23,270 nucleotides of DNA. It comes from JADJEI01 sp035328465 (GTDB lineage Bacteria > Bacteroidota > Ignavibacteria > Ignavibacteriales > Ignavibacteriaceae). Under the pieces are notes generated by a model. That model saw only the letters and a list, made by a program, of their open reading frames with translations. It searched no databases and had not been told where the DNA came from. The translations under genes were made by a program, and so were the position numbers. This document shows, one piece after another, positions 1 through 7,796 of this stretch (position 1 is the stretch's first letter; every line of letters begins with the position of its first letter). The stretch spans positions 1 to 23,270 of the forward strand of contig DAOLIQ010000053.1 of assembly GCA_035328465.1 (NCBI GenBank). The letters run 5' to 3'.

Positions 1-805
1 TTTCCAGATCATAATTAAATTTGTCATCTTGTGAATCGCCAGTTCCACCAACAAAATCGGCAATCCACATTGTAAGTCCCATCTTATCAATAGGTTTTGT
101 TCCATCATTTTTTATCGAATAAATCTGAAAGAGAATGTCATTAAATACAGGATCGTTCATCTCAACAATTCTGCTTTTAATTAATAACCCCAATCCATTT
201 CTTGTAAAATCAGTTGTATCAGGATAATATTGGTATCTGTCGTACAAATCATCGGAAAACTTATAGTAGAATTCCTGCCCATCTATAAAAATATTTTTGC
301 CAAGATAGCCATCCCAGCTTCCTGCCCAACCGGGATCAATTGGATCGTCGAGACGGTCGGGCCAAAACTCCGGCCAGCTCTGCTGAGTTTTACTATTAGC
401 AATTTGTTGGAAAGAAAAATTATAATACCCGGGCACTGGTTCAAAATTCCATGTTTCTCCCTCTGGAGATGTACGGTAACTCATAACATCAATAATGTGT
501 TGCGTATTTCCATCTTCGTCAATCACTTCACCCCCGACAAAAATACCAGTCAGTGCAAGATAAACTTGATTTCTGAATTTAGGCCATTCGTAAGGTGTTT
601 GTTCAGAAATTGGAAATGATCCGGATTCCCTTCCAGTCAATCCGAAATTAAAAATTGTAGTGTTTATTAAACTTTCATTAATGTTAGTTTTTATTCTGAA
701 AGCAGGATCACCTCGTTCATCACTTGGGAAATGCTGTGCTTGAATCGAATTTAAGAATAAAAACGATAAGAGTACTACAAACAAAAAATCAAATAGCTTA
801 AGCAT
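1..805 (-). CDS. Secreted protein, probable T9SS cargo (N-terminal part, runs off left edge)
   Basis: An uninterrupted minus-strand frame runs from ATG at 805 to the window edge, giving about 268 codons of an incomplete protein. It opens with a signal peptide: a basic start, then a run of Leu/Phe/Val to about residue 20, ending in 'IQAQ'. The mature part is rich in Trp, Tyr, Asp and Pro, like a beta-rich secreted protein. An in-frame ATG at 814 touches the AGGAGG Shine-Dalgarno (815-820), so the ATG at 805, nine bases downstream, is the better start. Order of motifs and lengths matches the T9SS protein at 6104-7687, including a matching stretch in which 'IKNDGTKPIDKMGLTMWIADF' parallels 'EIINKGTQNIDSTFIGFWTDI'. 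No named domain is recognised. A C-terminal sorting domain is inferred from that paralogue, not seen. Confidence 0.8.
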   Translation of the reverse strand, partial: MLKLFDFLFVVLLSFLFLNSIQAQHFPSDERGDPAFRIKTNINESLINTTIFNFGLTGRESGSFPISEQTPYEWPKFRNQVYLALTGIFVGGEVIDEDGNTQHIIDVMSYRTSPEGETWNFEPVPGYYNFSFQQIANSKTQQSWPEFWPDRLDDPIDPGWAGSWDGYLGKNIFIDGQEFYYKFSDDLYDRYQYYPDTTDFTRNGLGLLIKSRIVEMNDPVFNDILFQIYSIKNDGTKPIDKMGLTMWIADFVGGTGDSQDDKFNYDLE

Positions 806-1042
806 TTTAAACATCCTCCTTAATAAATTTATAAAATGGTGTTCTTGATATAGAATTTCGGCTGGTGAGTTTTACGCATAAAATAATATTAACAACTTTT
901 ATGTTAAAGTTTTGAAGCATGACATTCATTTTTAACCTAAATAAAATTACTAATAAATATTTTCAATCGCTTGTTAATTCTAACTAATAAAATTAATTTT
1001 AATTATAGAAACATAGTTCATCATAAAAACAAAGGGACGATT

Positions 1043-1393
1043 ATGCACAGTTCTCTAATAGCACACTTGGAAATTCCTTCAACTGATCTTGATAAATCAA
1101 AAGAATTTTACAATAAAGTATTTGACTGGGATTTTAAACCGTTCGGAAAAGGGTATTTGCTTTTCAACAATCACAAAGGCATTATGGTTGGGCTAAGAAA
1201 TGTAGATAAAGTTTTGAAAGGAGATACAACCACCTTTCATGTTAATGTTGAAGATATTGAATCAGTATTGAAAAAATCTGAATTGGCTGGGGGTAGTATT
1301 AAACGTTCTAAAACAGTTATCCCTGCAATGGGTTGGTATGCTCTAATTTATGATATTGATGGAAACACGATCGGCTTGTTTCAGAAGAATTAG
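1043..1393 (+). CDS. VOC family (glyoxalase/bleomycin-resistance fold) protein
   Basis: A 116-residue protein with the single-module vicinal oxygen chelate pattern. It has an N-terminal 'IAHLEIPSTDLDKSKEFYNK' strand-helix and a 'FDWDF' turn. A central 'TTFHVNVEDIESVLKKSELAG' follows, and the C-terminal strand reads 'YALIYDIDGNTIGLFQ'. This resembles the small VOC proteins of unknown substrate (glyoxalase-like) rather than true glyoxalase I. The frame is open back to 971, but the ATG at 1043 is preferred. It follows an AGGGA Shine-Dalgarno at 1033-1037, and the extra 24 upstream codons are Asn/Ile/Lys-rich with no family similarity. The gene stands alone and converges on the OsmC gene across a hairpin. 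The substrate cannot be told from sequence. Confidence 0.85.
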   Translation: MHSSLIAHLEIPSTDLDKSKEFYNKVFDWDFKPFGKGYLLFNNHKGIMVGLRNVDKVLKGDTTTFHVNVEDIESVLKKSELAGGSIKRSKTVIPAMGWYALIYDIDGNTIGLFQKN

Positions 1394-1411
1394 ATTATTT
1401 TTAGAGTGAAC

Positions 1412-1431
1412 GGGAAGGGCAAGCCCTTCCC
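1412..1431. terminator. Perfect hairpin between convergent genes, probable bidirectional terminator
   Basis: GGGAAGGGC (1412-1420), two bases, then GCCCTTCCC (1423-1431): a nine-base-pair GC-rich stem between the stops of the VOC and OsmC genes. There is no T-run on either side, so it is not a textbook intrinsic terminator. A dispersed repeat hairpin is the alternative. Confidence 0.5.
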
Positions 1432-1442
1432 TAACTTAGGAA

Positions 1443-1871
1443 TTAGACTGTTTCAACTATTCTATATGAATGAGTTAGTTCTAAAGCCTTCCGCAGCATT
1501 GCAGAGACGCTGCAATATTTAGTCTGTGATAAATCAATTGCTCGCTCAACATCTTTGGCTGGGATATTCTTTCCATAAAAAACATATTCGATATGAATCT
1601 TTGTGTAAACCTGCGGATGCTCATCAGCCATCTCTGCTGAAATGTTCATTTCGAATTTATCAAGCTGAATTTTCTTTTTCTGAAGTATGCTTGCAACATC
1701 ACTACCCGAGCAACCGCCGAGCGAAAGTAAAATTAATTCTTTCGGTCGAATTCCTGCATTACTTCCCCCAAAATCCTCTGGTCCATCCATCGTAACCCAA
1801 TGATTAGAATCTGTTTTACCGACGAATGTAATTCCCTTCACTTGCTGAACAAATGCTTTTTTTGTTGACAT
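1443..1871 (-). CDS. OsmC family protein (thiol peroxidase-like fold)
   Basis: A 142-residue protein of usual length for the OsmC/Ohr superfamily, closest in pattern to the YhfA-like branch. The helix carrying the first conserved cysteine reads 'LLSLGGCSGSDVASILQKK' (Cys54). The second cysteine is Cys120 in 'QTKYCSVSAML'. Members with both cysteines typically reduce organic hydroperoxides or act on thiols; here both are present, so peroxidase chemistry is possible, but the substrate is inferred. There is no signal peptide, so it is cytoplasmic. The start is the ATG at 1871, next to a short GGA in an A-rich leader. The gene is divergent from the exported RidA gene, with 197 bases between them. 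Confidence 0.88.
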   Translation of the reverse strand: MSTKKAFVQQVKGITFVGKTDSNHWVTMDGPEDFGGSNAGIRPKELILLSLGGCSGSDVASILQKKKIQLDKFEMNISAEMADEHPQVYTKIHIEYVFYGKNIPAKDVERAIDLSQTKYCSVSAMLRKALELTHSYRIVETV

Positions 1872-1993
1872 ATTTTCCTTTTTTTTTTAATTGTAAGATG
1901 TTTGTTATTCTTACAAGATTCAAATTATGTTTGTTATAGAATATTTGCAGAATTAGTTAAATAAAATAGTTTTTAGTTCAGATTTACTTTTTG

Positions 1994-2014
1994 AAATCAA
2001 TAACCATTTGATTT
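1994..2014. promoter_or_regulatory. Candidate operator dyad upstream of the ridA-like operon
   Basis: AAATCAA (1994-2000) and TTGATTT (2008-2014) form a seven-base inverted repeat separated by seven bases. It overlaps an 11-base direct repeat GATTTACTTTT at 1981-1991 and 2010-2020. The site lies 55-75 bases before the ATG at 2069, in the divergent region shared with the OsmC gene. The size fits a helix-turn-helix dimer site, but the region is very AT-rich and chance is possible. Confidence 0.35.
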
Positions 2015-2068
2015 ACTTTTAATATAGAGTTAAGATTTTATTATGTAAAATTTATTCGGAGAAACAAA

Positions 2069-2536
2069 ATGATAATAAAACAAATCCAGACAGCTTCAAT
2101 TTTATTCTATCTCATTACTGCCTTTTATTTTTTCTCTCCTCAGCTTTCGGCTCAGACCGAAAAGAAAATAATATCCACAACTGAAGCACCAAATCCAGTT
2201 GGACCATATTCACAAGCTGTTGAAGTTGGCGATATGCTTTTTATTTCCGGTCAAATACCTCTTGACCCTAAAACCGATAAACTTATTGAAGGTGGTATCG
2301 GAGTACAAACTTTACAAGTGTTGAAAAATATTGAGGCAATACTTAATGCTGCAGGTTACACAAAAGAAAATGTTGTGCAGTGTCAAGTTTATCTATCTGA
2401 TTTGAGCCTTTATCCAACTATGAATAATGTTTACGAAAACTTTTTTGTCGAAAACTTCCCTGCTCGTTCAGTAATAGAGGTGAAAAAATTACCTCGTGAT
2501 GTTCTAATTGAAATTATGTCAACAGCTAAAAAATAA
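2069..2536 (+). CDS. Exported RidA-family (YjgF/UK114) enamine/imine deaminase
   Basis: A 155-residue protein made of a signal peptide (residues 1-28: Lys at 4, long hydrophobic stretch, 'LSAQ' end) fused to a complete RidA domain (about 33-153). The domain shows 'NPVGPYSQAVEVGDMLFISGQ', 'TLQVLKNIEAILNAAG' and 'FPARSVIEVKKLPRDVLIEI'. Arg133 is the equivalent of the catalytic arginine of E. coli RidA (Arg105), and Ser replaces the usual nearby Cys. RidA proteins hydrolyse reactive enamines/imines such as 2-aminoacrylate and are normally cytoplasmic, about 128 residues long, with no signal. No ATG, GTG or TTG lies in frame between the signal and the domain except Met56, which would cut the fold, so the signal is part of the gene. 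The next gene, a Tat-signal PLP enzyme, follows 26 bases later and is probably co-transcribed. Confidence 0.9.
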   Translation: MIIKQIQTASILFYLITAFYFFSPQLSAQTEKKIISTTEAPNPVGPYSQAVEVGDMLFISGQIPLDPKTDKLIEGGIGVQTLQVLKNIEAILNAAGYTKENVVQCQVYLSDLSLYPTMNNVYENFFVENFPARSVIEVKKLPRDVLIEIMSTAKK

Positions 2537-2562
2537 TTTTACATTAATCTAAAAGGTCAACA

Positions 2563-3873
2563 ATGCCAACACGCCGTCAATTTATTAACCAATTTGCTAT
2601 CGCTGGAACAGGTGCGCTAATGCTGTTAAAATTCGATGCACTTGCAAGAGCAAATGACGCCGTCCAGAATACGCCACCTCAACTCTCCCCTTCCCTTACG
2701 GCATCAGACGAAGATTTCTGGGGACGCATTCAATCTGCTTTTGAAGTTGATAGATCGATTATAAACTTAAATAATGGCGGAGTGTCTCCATCCCCAGCTT
2801 CGGTTAGTAATGCTTTGAAGCAATATATTGATTATTCAAACAAAGGTCCATCTTATTTTATGTGGCGTCACCTCGAGCCTAATATTGAATTAGTTCGTGA
2901 AAAACTTGCTAAATCTTTTGGGGTAGATAAGGAGGAGGTTGCTATTACAAGGAATGCAAGTGAATCACTCGAGAATGTTCAGCTTGGAATTCCAATGAAT
3001 GCCGGCGATGAGGTTATAACAACAACTCAAGATTACCCGCGTATGCTTACAACATGGCAGCAAAGAGCAAGGCGGGAAAATATTGTAATCAAAAAAGTCT
3101 CTTATAAAATACCCACAAATAATTTTGATGAACTTCTTACCAAAATTGAGAAAGAAATTACTCCCCGGACAAAAGTTATTCATGTAAGTCATACTATTTT
3201 TTTAACTGGTCAAATAATTCCAGTTAAAGAGATTAGTAAAATTGCACATCAACACGGCGTGCTTTTAATTTGCGATGGGGCTCATTCCTTTAATCATTTT
3301 CCGTATAAACAAAGTGATCTTGATTGCGATTTTTTCGGCACAAGTTTACACAAGTGGACTTATGCCCCAATCGGAACAGGGTTTCTTTATGTCAGAAAAG
3401 AGTTGATAAAAAATATCTGGTCGCTGTTTGCTTCAGATGAAAAACAAGAAAACGACATTAGAAAATTTGAGGAGATTGGAACTCATCCTGCAGCTAACCA
3501 TAATGCAATTGCAGAAGCATTAGCTTTTAACGAAACGATCGGCATTGAAAGAAAAGCAGAACGGTTTCGTTATCTGCATGGCATCTGGATTAATCGCTTA
3601 AGGAAGTATGAGAATGTAAAATTCCTTGTAAATATTGATGATCCTAATCAGTATTGCGGAATTGTGAATGTACATTTCGAAGGCACTGATCCGGTAAAAG
3701 TCGTAAATCATCTTTTAGATAAACACAAAATTTTTACTGTTGCTATTGTGCACGACGAGTTCAAAGGAATCAGAGTGACTCCAAACGTTTACACACTTGT
3801 TTCTGAAATGGAAATCTTTGCTGACGCAATGGAAAAAATAGCAAAGGGTGAGGTAAAGGATTTAGGGGAATAA
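2563..3873 (+). CDS. Tat-exported class V aminotransferase-fold PLP enzyme (isopenicillin-N-epimerase-like)
   Basis: A 436-residue fold-type I PLP enzyme. Residues 3-30 are a Tat signal: 'TRRQFINQ', a moderate hydrophobic stretch 'FAIAGTGALMLL', and an 'ARA' cleavage motif near residue 30. The class V core follows. It has 'INLNNGGVSPSP' (66-78), 'ITRNASESLENVQLG' (128-142), the cofactor-ring aspartate Asp238 with His241 in 'ICDGAHSF', and the Schiff-base lysine Lys264 in 'FFGTSLHKWTYAPIGTGFLYV'. Relatives include cysteine desulfurases and isopenicillin N epimerase (CefD); this sequence lacks features to name the reaction. Tat export suits an enzyme that folds around its cofactor before transport. 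It begins 26 bases after the exported RidA gene with an AAAGG site, and converges on the MarC gene with only eight bases between the stops. Confidence 0.88.
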   Translation: MPTRRQFINQFAIAGTGALMLLKFDALARANDAVQNTPPQLSPSLTASDEDFWGRIQSAFEVDRSIINLNNGGVSPSPASVSNALKQYIDYSNKGPSYFMWRHLEPNIELVREKLAKSFGVDKEEVAITRNASESLENVQLGIPMNAGDEVITTTQDYPRMLTTWQQRARRENIVIKKVSYKIPTNNFDELLTKIEKEITPRTKVIHVSHTIFLTGQIIPVKEISKIAHQHGVLLICDGAHSFNHFPYKQSDLDCDFFGTSLHKWTYAPIGTGFLYVRKELIKNIWSLFASDEKQENDIRKFEEIGTHPAANHNAIAEALAFNETIGIERKAERFRYLHGIWINRLRKYENVKFLVNIDDPNQYCGIVNVHFEGTDPVKVVNHLLDKHKIFTVAIVHDEFKGIRVTPNVYTLVSEMEIFADAMEKIAKGEVKDLGE

Positions 3874-3881
3874 ACAGTTAA

Positions 3882-4517
3882 TCAAATTCCTAAAATATTT
3901 TGGATGATTGGTTTCAATCCGCCGAAAAATAATTCGACTGCGATTACCATTACGATTAATCCCATCAATCGTGTAAATAATTTATTGCCGTTTTCCCCAA
4001 TGAATGAAATGATTTTTCTCGCACTCAATAATATTAAATGAGTTAATCCCATCACTAAAAGAATAACTATCACAAAAGCAATTTTATGACTGATTAAATT
4101 TGCATCATTCATATAAACAATAGAAACTGTGATTGCACCCGGACCAGTGATAATAGGAATCCCAAGCGGTGTGATTGCAAAATCCTTTGCAGCTTCAAGT
4201 GATTCTTCTCCATCAGATTTTATCTTTGCTAATTTTCCGCGCAGCATATCAAAGCCGCTCATAAAAAACAAAATACCGCCGACAATTCTTAATCCATTAA
4301 TTGAAATATTAAAAAGATCAAAAATAAATTTACCGCCGAATGCGAAGAATAATAAAACAATTAAAGCAGTAGTGGTAGCTTTCAATGCAATTATGCGAGC
4401 TTGTTTAGAATTCATTTTTTCAGTCAATGAAGTATAAACCGGTATCACACCAATCGGGTTTATCATTGTAAACAATGTTGTAAAAGCTAAAAGAGAAAAT
4501 TCAAATAATTTATCCAT
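3882..4517 (-). CDS. MarC family (UPF0056) inner-membrane protein
   Basis: A 211-residue hydrophobic protein of normal family length with six predicted membrane segments, near 6-28, 42-62, 70-90, 117-137, 144-166 and 181-203. The two halves carry the family repeats: 'FTMINPIGVIPVYTSLT' (16-32) and 'ITPLGIPIITGPGAITVSI' (115-133). A charged loop, 'KIKSDGEESLEAAKD', lies between them. MarC proteins are often labelled NAAT (neutral amino acid) transporters from distant similarity; their substrate is not settled, and E. coli MarC is not an antibiotic pump as once thought. The gene lies 27 bases after the PLP decarboxylase and probably shares its transcript, which makes amino acid or amine movement an attractive guess only. 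No clear Shine-Dalgarno precedes the ATG. Confidence 0.9.
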   Translation of the reverse strand: MDKLFEFSLLAFTTLFTMINPIGVIPVYTSLTEKMNSKQARIIALKATTTALIVLLFFAFGGKFIFDLFNISINGLRIVGGILFFMSGFDMLRGKLAKIKSDGEESLEAAKDFAITPLGIPIITGPGAITVSIVYMNDANLISHKIAFVIVILLVMGLTHLILLSARKIISFIGENGNKLFTRLMGLIVMVIAVELFFGGLKPIIQNILGI

Positions 4518-4544
4518 ATTTATTAATCTGAGTTAATCTGCGTT

Positions 4545-5996
4545 CTATTGCTTTAATATTTCTTCTGCAGTAGCTTTGATTAACTCCCATGCTGCTTCCA
4601 CGTGCCTTCTTTCCTGCCTGATGCTGCCGATTGTTAATCTGATGACAAACTTACTGTTTAGTTTTGTATGGGATAGAAAGAATTTTCCCGAAGAATTAAT
4701 CTTATCCAAAAGTTTGCTGTTAAGCTCATTCAATTCATCATCACTTAGATTCCCGGGATTAAATCTAAAACACACTGTTGAAAAAGGTGCATGTGCCATT
4801 CTTTCAAAGGCAGGGTCATCATCTATCCAGCGAGTGAATTCTTTTGCTAATTCAATGTGGCTTTTAATTCGTGAAGCTAAACCTTCCACTCCGAAATACC
4901 TAGTTATGAACCAGAGTTTTAACGAGCGAAATCTTCTGCCGAGTTGAATTCCGTAGTCCATCAAATTTTCAACTTCATCATCCTGATTAGTTTTAAGATA
5001 CTCGGCTGACAAACTAAAAGCACGTTTTAATATGTCCGGCTTGCGTGTAAAATAAATGCTAAGATCTGAAGGAGTAAACATCCACTTGTGCGGATTGATA
5101 ACAATTGAATCGGCACTCTCCCATCCTTTTGTAATCCATTTCATCTCCGGAACCATTGCGGAAACTCCGGCATAAGCAGAATCTACATGAAGCCATAAAT
5201 TATATCTCTCCGCAATCTCAGCTATTTCTTCAACGGGATCAACGCTTGTTGTTGAAGTTGTTCCTACAGTTGCTACTACGCAAAATGGTTTCCAGCCGTT
5301 CGATATATCTTCTTTAATTGCTTCTTCAAGTTTTTTCGGAATCATTCTGAACTGATCATCAACGGAAATTTTTCTAATGCCTTCCAATCCGATCCCAAGG
5401 GTGACTGCCCCCTTGTCAATTGACGAGTGAGCATGTTCTGACGCATAAAGCTTTAGTCGGGAGATATCATTTCTCCCCGCCATACCCTTTTCACGAAATT
5501 GAAAACCAATCTGTTCGCGGGCAGAAGCAATTGCGTGCATCGAACTTGTTGAAGCAGTGTCATAAATTATTCCCCAATAATTTTCCGGCAGCCCGATCAT
5601 CTGCCTGAACCAATTCATCATTACTTTTTCAAGTTCTGTAAAGGCGGGTGAAGTTATCCAAAGCATTCCGTTAACATTTAATGAAGCACTTAGAAGTTCA
5701 GCGAGAATGCCGGGTCCGCTTGAAGTAGAATTGAAATAAGCCATAAATCCCGGATGATTCCAGTGGGTAATTCCATCCATCAGGACTTTATCAATATCAC
5801 TAATAATTTTTTCGAATCCTTCTCCAAGAGGTGGAGGTGAAAAAGGAATACGTTTATAAATTTCGTTTGGTTTTACCTGAGATTGAACCGGATGTTTTTC
5901 GATATTGGATATATATTCAGTAATCCAATCAACCAACTGATAACCGTACTTGCGGAATTCCTCGACGGGCATATCGCCTTGAAAATTACTTTGCAT
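4545..5996 (-). CDS. Group II pyridoxal-phosphate amino acid decarboxylase (aromatic-L-amino-acid decarboxylase-like)
   Basis: A 483-residue enzyme that aligns throughout with aromatic amino acid decarboxylases. It shows 'THWNHPGFMAYFNSTSSGPG' (77-96), His190 in 'SEHAHSS' (stacks on the cofactor ring), Asp272 in 'LHVDSAYAG', and Lys304 in 'INPHKWMFTPSD' (Schiff base). 'LGRRFRSLKLWF' (352-363) is also family-typical. Tyr333 in 'SAEYLK' matches the mobile-loop tyrosine (Tyr332 of mammalian DDC) whose loss turns relatives into aldehyde synthases, so true decarboxylation is predicted. The substrate (Tyr, Trp, Phe or another amino acid) cannot be fixed from sequence. It is soluble and cytoplasmic. 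The ATG at 5996 has no Shine-Dalgarno; Met9 does have AAGG upstream and is an alternative start. MarC follows 27 bases downstream. Confidence 0.93.
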   Translation of the reverse strand: MQSNFQGDMPVEEFRKYGYQLVDWITEYISNIEKHPVQSQVKPNEIYKRIPFSPPPLGEGFEKIISDIDKVLMDGITHWNHPGFMAYFNSTSSGPGILAELLSASLNVNGMLWITSPAFTELEKVMMNWFRQMIGLPENYWGIIYDTASTSSMHAIASAREQIGFQFREKGMAGRNDISRLKLYASEHAHSSIDKGAVTLGIGLEGIRKISVDDQFRMIPKKLEEAIKEDISNGWKPFCVVATVGTTSTTSVDPVEEIAEIAERYNLWLHVDSAYAGVSAMVPEMKWITKGWESADSIVINPHKWMFTPSDLSIYFTRKPDILKRAFSLSAEYLKTNQDDEVENLMDYGIQLGRRFRSLKLWFITRYFGVEGLASRIKSHIELAKEFTRWIDDDPAFERMAHAPFSTVCFRFNPGNLSDDELNELNSKLLDKINSSGKFFLSHTKLNSKFVIRLTIGSIRQERRHVEAAWELIKATAEEILKQ

Positions 5997-6103
5997 AGAT
6001 TTTTAATAAAAAATTAAATGAATTTTTTATGCAAAGTTAAGACTTTTTTCACTGCAACGATTTATGAATGAGTTAATAAGTTTAAAAAAGATTAAACGAC
6101 TAA

Positions 6104-7687
6104 TTATTTCAGTAAAATAAATTTCTTAGTGTTTGAAAAATTTAACGACTCCAGTCTGAAAAAATAAATTCCACTTGCAAGATTGCTTCCATCGAACTCT
6201 ATTGTATATCTGCCCGGTTCTTTTCCTTCATTTACTAAAGTTGCAATTCTTTCGCCAAGCAAGTTGAATACTTCCATTTCAACATTTCCTTTGACCGGAA
6301 TTTCAAAATCAATTTTTGTTTTTGGGTTAAATGGATTGGGATAGTTCTGACTCAAATAGTATTCCTGGGGTAAAGCCGGTGGCTCATTAATTATTATGTT
6401 TGATTTTTCAACAAGCTGATCATAAGTGAGGGAATGAAGTAACTTTGCATTATCCTGCATTGCTCTGATGCTTTCAAATCGGTTCGCGCCGAGACCGGGA
6501 ACGAGTGCAATCATCACCCATTGAGTATCGTTGGGAGCCATTGTAAAAGGACCGGTGAAAAAAACAAAACCAGCTTCTCCATTCGTATGTGTTTCCGGGT
6601 AAACCCACCCGATATTTGTAACCGGGTCGCCATCAAAAGGAAATTTGGTTTCTTCGCCAGTAGTTGGATTAATTATTTTTTCTCCAATATCGTCAAAGCC
6701 TCTAGCAATATTCCATGTTTCCATTAGATCCGTATAATAATTTGAAATATGCGATAAGTAAGATTCCTGTGGATAAAAAGATGAAAGTCCCAGATTCTTA
6801 TAATTAAAAATTTTATTGCCCTTAAAAATTGCCGAGTCACCATACGATTGAGTTATTGGACCGTATAAAAGTGTATATCCAACAGCAGGAGGTGGAGAAT
6901 TTAACCAAGGAAGTGTACCAGACCAACAATAGCCTAATTGGTTTTCAATATCGATCGCTGGTAGATTAGAATGAGCATCATAAAAATCAATGTCAGTCCA
7001 GAAACCAATGAATGTCGAATCAATATTTTGTGTTCCCTTATTAATAATTTCATATTCCAAGAATATTACATTTGAAAGAATATTCTCTGACGAATAGCTT
7101 CCCCATGCATAAACTAGTTGATGAATTTCTATGGGCATAATTGGAAGTGTGTCCAAATCAGTGTTCCATTGTTTTCGTCTATGCAAACTTGAGTCATAAG
7201 CGTTATATACCGTATAAAGGAGCTGATCATTATAAACTAAAGGATTATTTAGGCTGTCTGCAGGTGCACCCCATTCGATAGGCCATTCATTTACATCTGG
7301 ATTAGAAAAATTGGTATCTCCCTTGGAGATTTTATAGACACGGTATTTTATTGAATCCTCAGGTCTTGATATCATAGCAGAATTATTTTCGATAATTGGA
7401 CCTGGTGAATAATAGTTAATCCATCTTGATAATGACAAGTGAGGGAAATCGTCAATCTTTCCAATTACCCAAATTCCTTGATCAAACATTATGTACGAAT
7501 CTTCACTTAATATTTTCCAAAAAGCCCCGCCATCATTTCCATCTTTACTTTCTGTAGAACCGATATTATTAATTCTAATCGTGATATTATTTGTATCTAA
7601 TAATTGCTGATTTCGATATGGTTCTTGTTGACAATATATAAAACCAGTAAATAAAAAACAGCATAAGCATATAAGATTTTTTTTCAT
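6104..7687 (-). CDS. T9SS-secreted protein with type A C-terminal sorting domain
   Basis: A 527-residue secreted protein. The N-terminus is a signal peptide: 'MKKN', then 'LICLCCFLFTGFIYCQQ'. The C-terminal about 82 residues are a textbook T9SS type A sorting domain: 'YLSQNYPNPFNPKTKIDFEI', 'MEVFNLLGERIATLVNEGKE', 'SGIYFFRL' and a final 'KKFILLK'. Such domains route proteins through the outer membrane for release or surface attachment. The middle region (about 25-440) is rich in Trp, Tyr, Asn and Asp; no enzyme motif is recognised. An in-frame TTG at 7699 would add four residues, but ATG 7687 directly precedes the basic signal-peptide start and is chosen. The protein resembles the partial gene at the left window edge. 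It is transcribed away from the Sco gene. Confidence 0.9.
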   Translation of the reverse strand: MKKNLICLCCFLFTGFIYCQQEPYRNQQLLDTNNITIRINNIGSTESKDGNDGGAFWKILSEDSYIMFDQGIWVIGKIDDFPHLSLSRWINYYSPGPIIENNSAMISRPEDSIKYRVYKISKGDTNFSNPDVNEWPIEWGAPADSLNNPLVYNDQLLYTVYNAYDSSLHRRKQWNTDLDTLPIMPIEIHQLVYAWGSYSSENILSNVIFLEYEIINKGTQNIDSTFIGFWTDIDFYDAHSNLPAIDIENQLGYCWSGTLPWLNSPPPAVGYTLLYGPITQSYGDSAIFKGNKIFNYKNLGLSSFYPQESYLSHISNYYTDLMETWNIARGFDDIGEKIINPTTGEETKFPFDGDPVTNIGWVYPETHTNGEAGFVFFTGPFTMAPNDTQWVMIALVPGLGANRFESIRAMQDNAKLLHSLTYDQLVEKSNIIINEPPALPQEYYLSQNYPNPFNPKTKIDFEIPVKGNVEMEVFNLLGERIATLVNEGKEPGRYTIEFDGSNLASGIYFFRLESLNFSNTKKFILLK

Positions 7688-7796
7688 TTTACATTTCAAA
7701 TTTTTACTAAACTTTAACTTTAGATAATAAATGCAGCTCTCATTTTAATTGATGACTCACATTACGCAATGCTGGTTTTGAATCTGAATAAGGTGC

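Noticed and set aside
971..1042. 24-codon N-terminal extension of the VOC gene
   Set aside because: The extension is Asn/Ile/Lys-rich and unlike the family, while ATG 1043 has an AGGGA site and starts exactly at the fold.
6080..6097. GTTTAA/TTAAAC hairpin after the T9SS gene
   Set aside because: A six-base-pair AT-only stem is too weak to call a terminator with confidence, though it is correctly placed.
7688..7699. TTG start four codons upstream of the T9SS gene at 6104-7687
   Set aside because: ATG 7687 directly begins the basic N-region of the signal peptide, and no Shine-Dalgarno favours the TTG.
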